From Planctomycetota bacterium (GTDB lineage Bacteria; Planctomycetota; Phycisphaerae; UBA1845), in assembly GCA_024276605.1 (NCBI GenBank), contig JAJRWX010000074.1:1-64000 (forward strand): a DNA stretch of 64,000 nucleotides, read 5' to 3'. A model generated the notes under the pieces. The model made no database searches. It was not told the DNA's origin and worked only from the letters and a program-made list of their open reading frames with translations. Below, piece by piece: positions 63,831-64,000 of this stretch; the first letter of the stretch is position 1, and the number at the start of each line of letters is the position of its first letter. A program made the position numbers and the translations under genes.

Positions 63831-64000
63831 GTCTGCCAACCCGATTTGTCTCGTCTATGAGATTCCTTAATGGCAGATCGAATGCTGCCTTTATATTCGA
63901 CAACCCGACCTTCCGTGATGTCCTGATAGCCATCGAGAACAGATGCCCGCAGTGCTGAAGCGTCCCCACGATCCTTCGTTTCGCGTAGAATGGCCCGAAC
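63827..64000 (-). CDS. ParD-like antitoxin, 5' part outside window
   Basis: 57 residues are visible to a TGA at 63827-63829. ILRETKDRGDASALRASVLDG then YKGSIRSAIKESHRRDK resembles the C-terminal, toxin-neutralising part of a ParD/type II antitoxin. Its stop overlaps the toxin start by 4 bases, the normal TA order. The DNA-binding N-terminus lies beyond the end of the window. Confidence 0.65.
   Translation of the reverse strand, partial: VRAILRETKDRGDASALRASVLDGYQDITEGRVVEYKGSIRSAIKESHRRDKSGWQT

Noticed and set aside
1-64000. CRISPR arrays, rRNA operons, replication origin
   Set aside because: No regularly spaced repeats with unique spacers, no rRNA sequence and no DnaA-box cluster near dnaA-type genes were seen.

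Overview
The window looks like chromosomal DNA of a planctomycete, most likely of the Phycisphaerae type. The evidence is: (i) a long murein/division (dcw) cluster that ends after ftsQ with no ftsA or ftsZ; (ii) several protein styles common in that phylum, namely PQQ-like 'WPQFRGP' propellers, proteins with a 'CRNCGYNL' double zinc ribbon, an exported propeller/Ig/dockerin-like protein, a planctomycete-style integrase remnant and an ABC-permease/CPBP-protease fusion; (iii) many small palindromic intergenic repeats. The phylum call is an inference from gene content; there is no rRNA gene in the window.

Layout. 1-4.3 kb: folE, tRNA-Pro(UGG) with a decayed integrase just behind it, and an ABC exporter operon, bounded by two inverted copies of a MITE-like palindromic element. 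4.2-16 kb: mostly housekeeping and hypothetical genes (purU, truB, fmdB-type zinc ribbon, adk, a parvulin lipoprotein, an MBL-fold hydrolase, acpS). 16-25 kb: a repeat-rich gap, then a + strand run of pcrA-type helicase, mannose-1-phosphate guanylyltransferase, ruvX, a GH3-like enzyme and a DEAD-box helicase. 25-33.5 kb: SDR, ygfZ, a cation diffusion facilitator, an outer-membrane barrel protein with a small lipoprotein upstream, and an ABC/CPBP exporter. 33.9-43 kb: fumC followed by an accessory stretch with diverged direct repeats, hypothetical genes and a large exported propeller protein, then a PQQ-type propeller. 43-62.2 kb: a sugar-phosphate-isomerase-like gene, two unknown membrane proteins and the dcw cluster, transcribed right to left as mraZ, rsmH, lysM gene, ftsL-like, ftsI, murE, murF, mraY, ftsW, murG, murC, murB, ddl, ftsQ. 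62.2-64 kb: a zinc-ribbon membrane protein, repeats, and a ParDE-like toxin-antitoxin pair cut by the window edge.

The most interesting item is at 30011-30370 on the minus strand. It is a small lipoprotein with a heavy-metal-associated (HMA) domain in which both cysteines of the metal-binding CxxC motif are encoded by in-frame TGA. A bacterial SECIS-like hairpin with a GGUC tetraloop and a bulged U lies 20 nt after the second TGA. This predicts a UxxU selenoprotein that a standard gene caller would miss. It sits directly upstream of a predicted outer-membrane barrel protein and near a cation-efflux transporter, which suggests a metal or metalloid handling unit.

The other main theme is repeats. 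At least eight families of short hairpin repeats recur between genes. One composite repeat of about 310 bp flanks a low-GC orphan gene at 35.6-36.1 kb.
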